Assembly: GCA_017553635.1 (NCBI GenBank)
Contig: JAFZKN010000015.1
Span: 1 to 64,000, forward strand
DNA length: 64,000 nucleotides
Direction: 5' to 3'
DNA from: Treponema sp.
GTDB taxonomy: Bacteria > Spirochaetota > Spirochaetia > Treponematales > Treponemataceae
This document shows positions 60,200-64,000 of this stretch, one piece after another. A program made the translations under genes and the position numbers. Position 1 is the first letter of the stretch, and every line of letters starts with the position of its first letter. Under the pieces are notes generated by a model. The model worked only from the letters and a program-made list of their open reading frames with translations. It was not told where the DNA came from and ran no database searches.

Positions 60200-63100
60200 C
60201 TATGCCAGAATCTTCTTGAATGCATTTAGAACAGCTGCTTCATGCTCCAATCCATTTCTTTCTTCTGCCGCTATTTCTTTCATTATTCTAAGATAATCAT
60301 TCGGAATGACTTTCTTAAAGCAACTGCGGTAATTATTCCAGTCAGAAAGGATTTTTTTACCAAGAAGACTGTCTGTTTCTTTAACATGCTGTTCAATAAG
60401 TGAATGAAGTTTTTCTTCGTCTGTCATATCACGAACAGTTGTTTCTTCATCATCAAGTGCATACATTTTTACAAGCTCGTGATTAAGGCGTTTGTAAAGG
60501 TCATGATTTTCATCCATTACATAGGCAACACCGCCACTCATTCCGGCACAAAGGTTTTTACCTGTTCCACCAAGAATTACTGCAGTTCCGCCTGTCATAT
60601 ATTCAAGACCATGGTCTCCGCATCCTTCTGCAACAACTGTAGCACCAGAGTTTCGGACACAGAAGCGTTCTCCAGCAACACCGTTTATAAAGGCAGTTCC
60701 GCTTGTTGCACCAAAGAGTGCTACGTTACCAACGATGATGTTTTTATCTGCCTCACCTTCAAATCCGGCCGCCTTCTTAATTACAAGCTTTCCACCGCTA
60801 AGACCTTTACCGAATGCATCGTTTGCGTCTCCTGTAAGGCGGAGTGTAAGACCCTTTGGAATAAATGCACCAAAGCTCTGTCCGGCCCCTCCCTTAAAGT
60901 TTACGCAGAATGTATCGTCTTCGAGAGTGTTACCGAATTTCTTCTGAATTTCACTTCCAAGAATTGTACCAACTGTACGGTCTGTAGACTGGATCGAGAT
61001 TGGAGTGTCACACGGATTCGAAATGTCTAACGACATTTCCTTTTTTTCTTTTTCAGATTTTACGTTAGTAAAATCCAATCCGTGTGATAACTTCTCATAT
61101 GAAGGAATAAGAGTTGTAAGATCCAGTTTCTTTTCTAATTCAAAGTTGAACAGAGAACGATCAGTCTTCCAATCATCAGCAGCGCCGGCAGCAAGCACTC
61201 TGCTCATATCAACTAAACCGGCTCTCTTGAATCCCTGCTTATCTTTAAGCTTGAGTAAATCTGTTCTACCGCAGAGTTCTTCTACTGTGCGGATTCCAAA
61301 CTTAGCCATGATTTCGCGCATTTCCTGTGCTATGAACTTCATAAAGTTTTCTACATATTCAGGTTTTCCAGGGAACTTTGCCCTGAGTTTTTCATTCTGA
61401 GTTGCAACACCAAACGGACATGTATCAAGCTGACATACACGCATCATTGAGCATCCCATCGTAATTAAAGGTGCTGTAGCAAAACCAAATTCTTCAGCAC
61501 CAAGAAGAGCTGCAATTACAACATCGCGGCCACTCATAAGCTTACCGTCTGTTTCTATTACTACGCGGCCTCTAAGTCCGTTTTGAATTAAAGTCTGATG
61601 TGTTTCAGCAAGTCCAAGTTCCCAAGGAAGACCAGCATGATGAATAGATGAAATTGGAGCAGCACCGGTTCCACCATCGTGACCACTAATCAAAATTACC
61701 TGTGCTCCGGCTTTTGCAACACCTGCTGCAATTGTTCCAACTCCTGCTTCACTTACAAGCTTTACACTGATTCTTGCATCCCTGTTTGCATTCTTTAAAT
61801 CGTAAATCAGCTGAGCAAGGTCTTCGATAGAATAAATATCATGATGTGGTGGTGGCGAAATGAGTGCTACACCAGGAGTTGCATATCTTGTTTTTGCAAT
61901 CCATGGATATACTTTTTTACCAGGAAGATGTCCGCCTTCTCCAGGCTTTGCTCCCTGTGCCATTTTAATCTGGATTTCTTTAGCGCTCAAAAGATATTCT
62001 TCTGTTACACCAAAACGTCCTGAGGCAACCTGCTTGATTGCACTGTTATATTCAGTTCCAAGGCGTTCAGGCTTTTCTCCACCTTCACCAGAGTTTGATT
62101 TTCCGTGCAAGTGGTTCATTGCAGCTGCCATACATTTATGTGCTTCTTCACTGATTGAACCGTAAGACATGGCACCTGTTTTAAAGCGCTGAACAATTGA
62201 TTCAACACTTTCAACTTCATCAAGCGGGATTTCTCCAGAGCCTGCAGCAAAGTCAAAATCGAGCATTGCACGTAATGTGTGAGGATGTTCATTTGAATCT
62301 ACAAGCGCTGTATACTCTTTAAATCTTTCGTAATCACCACTGCGTGTTGCCTGCTGTAAAGCAACGATAGTCTGAGGATTATAAAGATGGCTTTCTGCAT
62401 TTGGTCCCATTCTGAGCTTATGATTTCCAACTGAATCAAGATGCTGATTAACTGTAAGACCATTCGGATCAAAGCCCTGCGCATGATGATAGCGGATATC
62501 TTCTTCTATTTCTTTAAGACTTACTCCACCTACACGGCTGACTGTATTTGTAAAATATTTTTCTACTACATCCTGAGCAATTCCAACTGCTTCGAAAATC
62601 TGTGCAGACTGATAAGACTGAATTGTACTGATTCCCATTTTAGCTGCAATTTTTACAATTCCATTTATAATACCTTTGTTATAGTCATCGATTGCAGTGT
62701 GATAATCTTTATCAAGTATTTTCTGGTCTATGAGTTCTGCAATTGCTTCGTGTGCAAGATAAGGATTTACGGCACGTGCACCATAGCTTAAGCACATTGC
62801 AGCCTGATGAACATCGCGAACTTCGGCACTTTCAAGAATGATTGAAACGGCTGTTCGTTTTTTAGTTCTGATTAAATACTGTTCAACTGCACTTACTGCT
62901 AAAATTGCAGGGATTGCAGCATGAGTTTTATCTACTCCACGGTCACTAAGGATGATGATGTTGCAGCCTTCGGAGTAGGCAGTGTCAATCTGTACAAAGA
63001 GATTTTCCAAAGCAGATTTAAGATTGCCACACGGATTCGATTTTGCTGACGCAAAATCATCTTTATTTTTTTCTGAAACGACGTCAGTTGTTTCCAATCC

Positions 63101-64000
63101 GTGTGACAAATCAAATAACAAAGATAAAGTTTTTGATTTTAGACCCGGCTGATTCAACGCTGCAATTTTAATCAAATCAGTTCCGGTCAAAATCGGATTA
63201 TTGATTTCGAGAACACGGCAGTTTTTAGCAACAGGTTCCAAAATGTTTCCATCTTTTCCTACATAGACTGTTGTGTCTGTTACAATTTTTTCACGAAGAC
63301 TGTCGATTGGTGGGTTTGTAACCTGAGCAATAAGCTGTTTGAAATAACTGAAAAGGCTCTGATGTTTTTCACTCATTACTGCCAGAGGAGTATCAACACC
63401 CATACTTGCAGTTGGTTCAACTCCGTTTTTAGCAAGAGGTAAAACCATTTCGTTTACATCTTCATAATTCCAGCCGAACGCACGGTACAAGATATTCCGT
63501 TCTTCAAGAGTATGAACAGGAATCTTTTTGTTAGGAATTTTCAAATCTGCAAGATGAATAAGATTCATATCAAGCCATTCACCGTAAGGATACTGCTTTG
63601 CATATTCATTTTTACATTCTTCGTCGCTGATAATTTTTTTCTGAACTGTATCAACTAAAAGAATTCTTCCAGGCTGAAGTCGTGATTTAATTTTGATGTT
63701 TTCTTCAGGGATATCAAGAACACCAACTTCAGAACTCAAAATAAGCATTCCGTCTTTTGTGATGTAATATCGGCTTGGGCGAAGTCCGTTACGGTCAAGT
63801 GTTGCACCAAGAAGATCTCCATCACTGAATAAGATTGCAGCAGGACCATCCCAGCTTTCCATCATAGTTGCCCAGTAGTGATAGAAATCTTTTTTAAAAC
63901 CAGGCATATTGTCGTCGTGTTTCCAGGGTTCAGGAATACACATCATAACTGCTAAAGGAAGAGACACACCGTTCATCAAAAGGAATTCAAGTGTGTTATC
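60200..64000 (-). CDS. gltB: Glutamate synthase large subunit (5' end outside window)
   Basis: The visible 1266 residues lack the N-terminal catalytic part, including the glutaminase Cys. What remains of the class II glutamine amidotransferase domain (AILFSDGDLLGATLDRNGLRP) is followed by the central domain and the FMN synthase domain (SGEGGEKPERLG, SVKLVSEAGVGTIAAGVAKA, GGTGAAP). The [3Fe-4S] cysteines (CSMMRVCQLDTCPFG) and the C-terminal GxGxG beta-helix come last. It joins the GltD electron donor to make glutamate. Two 25-26-residue stretches absent from normal GltB (HGL..T.V.SEK...SNPC) are encoded by in-frame palindromic elements. Confidence 0.95.
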   Translation of the reverse strand, partial: DNTLEFLLMNGVSLPLAVMMCIPEPWKHDDNMPGFKKDFYHYWATMMESWDGPAAILFSDGDLLGATLDRNGLRPSRYYITKDGMLILSSEVGVLDIPEENIKIKSRLQPGRILLVDTVQKKIISDEECKNEYAKQYPYGEWLDMNLIHLADLKIPNKKIPVHTLEERNILYRAFGWNYEDVNEMVLPLAKNGVEPTASMGVDTPLAVMSEKHQSLFSYFKQLIAQVTNPPIDSLREKIVTDTTVYVGKDGNILEPVAKNCRVLEINNPILTGTDLIKIAALNQPGLKSKTLSLLFDLSHGLETTDVVSEKNKDDFASAKSNPCGNLKSALENLFVQIDTAYSEGCNIIILSDRGVDKTHAAIPAILAVSAVEQYLIRTKKRTAVSIILESAEVRDVHQAAMCLSYGARAVNPYLAHEAIAELIDQKILDKDYHTAIDDYNKGIINGIVKIAAKMGISTIQSYQSAQIFEAVGIAQDVVEKYFTNTVSRVGGVSLKEIEEDIRYHHAQGFDPNGLTVNQHLDSVGNHKLRMGPNAESHLYNPQTIVALQQATRSGDYERFKEYTALVDSNEHPHTLRAMLDFDFAAGSGEIPLDEVESVESIVQRFKTGAMSYGSISEEAHKCMAAAMNHLHGKSNSGEGGEKPERLGTEYNSAIKQVASGRFGVTEEYLLSAKEIQIKMAQGAKPGEGGHLPGKKVYPWIAKTRYATPGVALISPPPHHDIYSIEDLAQLIYDLKNANRDARISVKLVSEAGVGTIAAGVAKAGAQVILISGHDGGTGAAPISSIHHAGLPWELGLAETHQTLIQNGLRGRVVIETDGKLMSGRDVVIAALLGAEEFGFATAPLITMGCSMMRVCQLDTCPFGVATQNEKLRAKFPGKPEYVENFMKFIAQEMREIMAKFGIRTVEELCGRTDLLKLKDKQGFKRAGLVDMSRVLAAGAADDWKTDRSLFNFELEKKLDLTTLIPSYEKLSHGLDFTNVKSEKEKKEMSLDISNPCDTPISIQSTDRTVGTILGSEIQKKFGNTLEDDTFCVNFKGGAGQSFGAFIPKGLTLRLTGDANDAFGKGLSGGKLVIKKAAGFEGEADKNIIVGNVALFGATSGTAFINGVAGERFCVRNSGATVVAEGCGDHGLEYMTGGTAVILGGTGKNLCAGMSGGVAYVMDENHDLYKRLNHELVKMYALDDEETTVRDMTDEEKLHSLIEQHVKETDSLLGKKILSDWNNYRSCFKKVIPNDYLRIMKEIAAEERNGLEHEAAVLNAFKKILA
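61008..61087. repeat. 80-bp two-hairpin palindromic element in gltB, copy 1
   Basis: The ends TCACACGGATT / AATCCGTGTGA are inverted. Inside are two perfect hairpins: 61020-61039 (8-bp stem GAAATGTC, loop TAAC) and 61056-61075 (8-bp stem GATTTTAC, loop GTTA). The loops are complementary. The element is translated in frame in gltB. Confidence 0.85.
63028..63105. repeat. 78-bp two-hairpin palindromic element in gltB, copy 2
   Basis: The ends CACACGGATT / AATCCGTGTG match copy 1. The inner hairpins are 63039-63058 (stem GATTTTGC, loop TGAC) and 63075-63094 (stem GAAACGAC / GTTGTTTC with one wobble, loop GTCA). Stems and loops differ from copy 1 in sequence but keep pairing. In frame. Confidence 0.85.

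Overview
The window looks like a stretch of chromosome from a Treponema-like spirochete. This is inferred from gene content: the long form of serine hydroxymethyltransferase, GTP-dependent PEP carboxykinase, CstA, a Lol-type export locus with predicted outer-membrane proteins, many c-di-GMP enzymes, FHA/Ser-Thr kinase signalling and abundant small palindromic repeats. No rRNA, phage, transposase or cas gene is visible. The organism name remains an inference.

Layout. 1-6.2 kb: the 5' part of an M28-like peptidase, a lipoprotein, a striking 63-bp-period palindrome array, glyA, a PTS EIIC-EAL fusion and a LacI regulator. 6.2-17.2 kb: yigZ, parC and a HAD phosphatase; an FHA / metallophosphatase / Ser-Thr kinase cassette; a DUF2974-type hydrolase; HD-GYP plus a uracil-type permease; a PD-(D/E)XK protein. 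17.2-30 kb: a second palindrome array, acyl-ACP thioesterase, lon, perR, an ankyrin lipoprotein, a divergent HD-GYP protein, a degenerate aldo/keto reductase, glycyl-tRNA synthetase and an ABC ATPase. 29-39 kb: a putative lipoprotein export locus (outer-membrane protein, LolA-like protein, two FtsX permeases), an ArsB/NhaD transporter, an OLD-type nuclease and cstA. 39-46 kb: a structured terminator, a Pro-rich protein, a two-component pair, pckG, a pseudouridine synthase and tRNA-Pro(CGG). 46-64 kb: the CsgG/DUF4810/DUF799 lipoprotein operon divergent from mntP, then purF, two GGDEF proteins, gltD, an EAL protein, a very large lipoprotein, a LuxR regulator and most of gltB.

How it fits together. 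Nitrogen assimilation (gltB, gltD) and glutamine use (purF) occupy the right end. purF and gltD share a promoter-proximal 63-nt leader that ends in a terminator, a candidate undescribed attenuator or riboswitch. Six c-di-GMP turnover proteins lie within 64 kb. Nine genes have a -10 box only 6-7 nt before the ATG and no Shine-Dalgarno, which implies leaderless mRNAs. Small palindromic elements sit between genes and have also entered genes in frame: twice in gltB, twice in lon and once in the left-edge peptidase gene. The gltB elements have a covarying two-hairpin structure with complementary loops.
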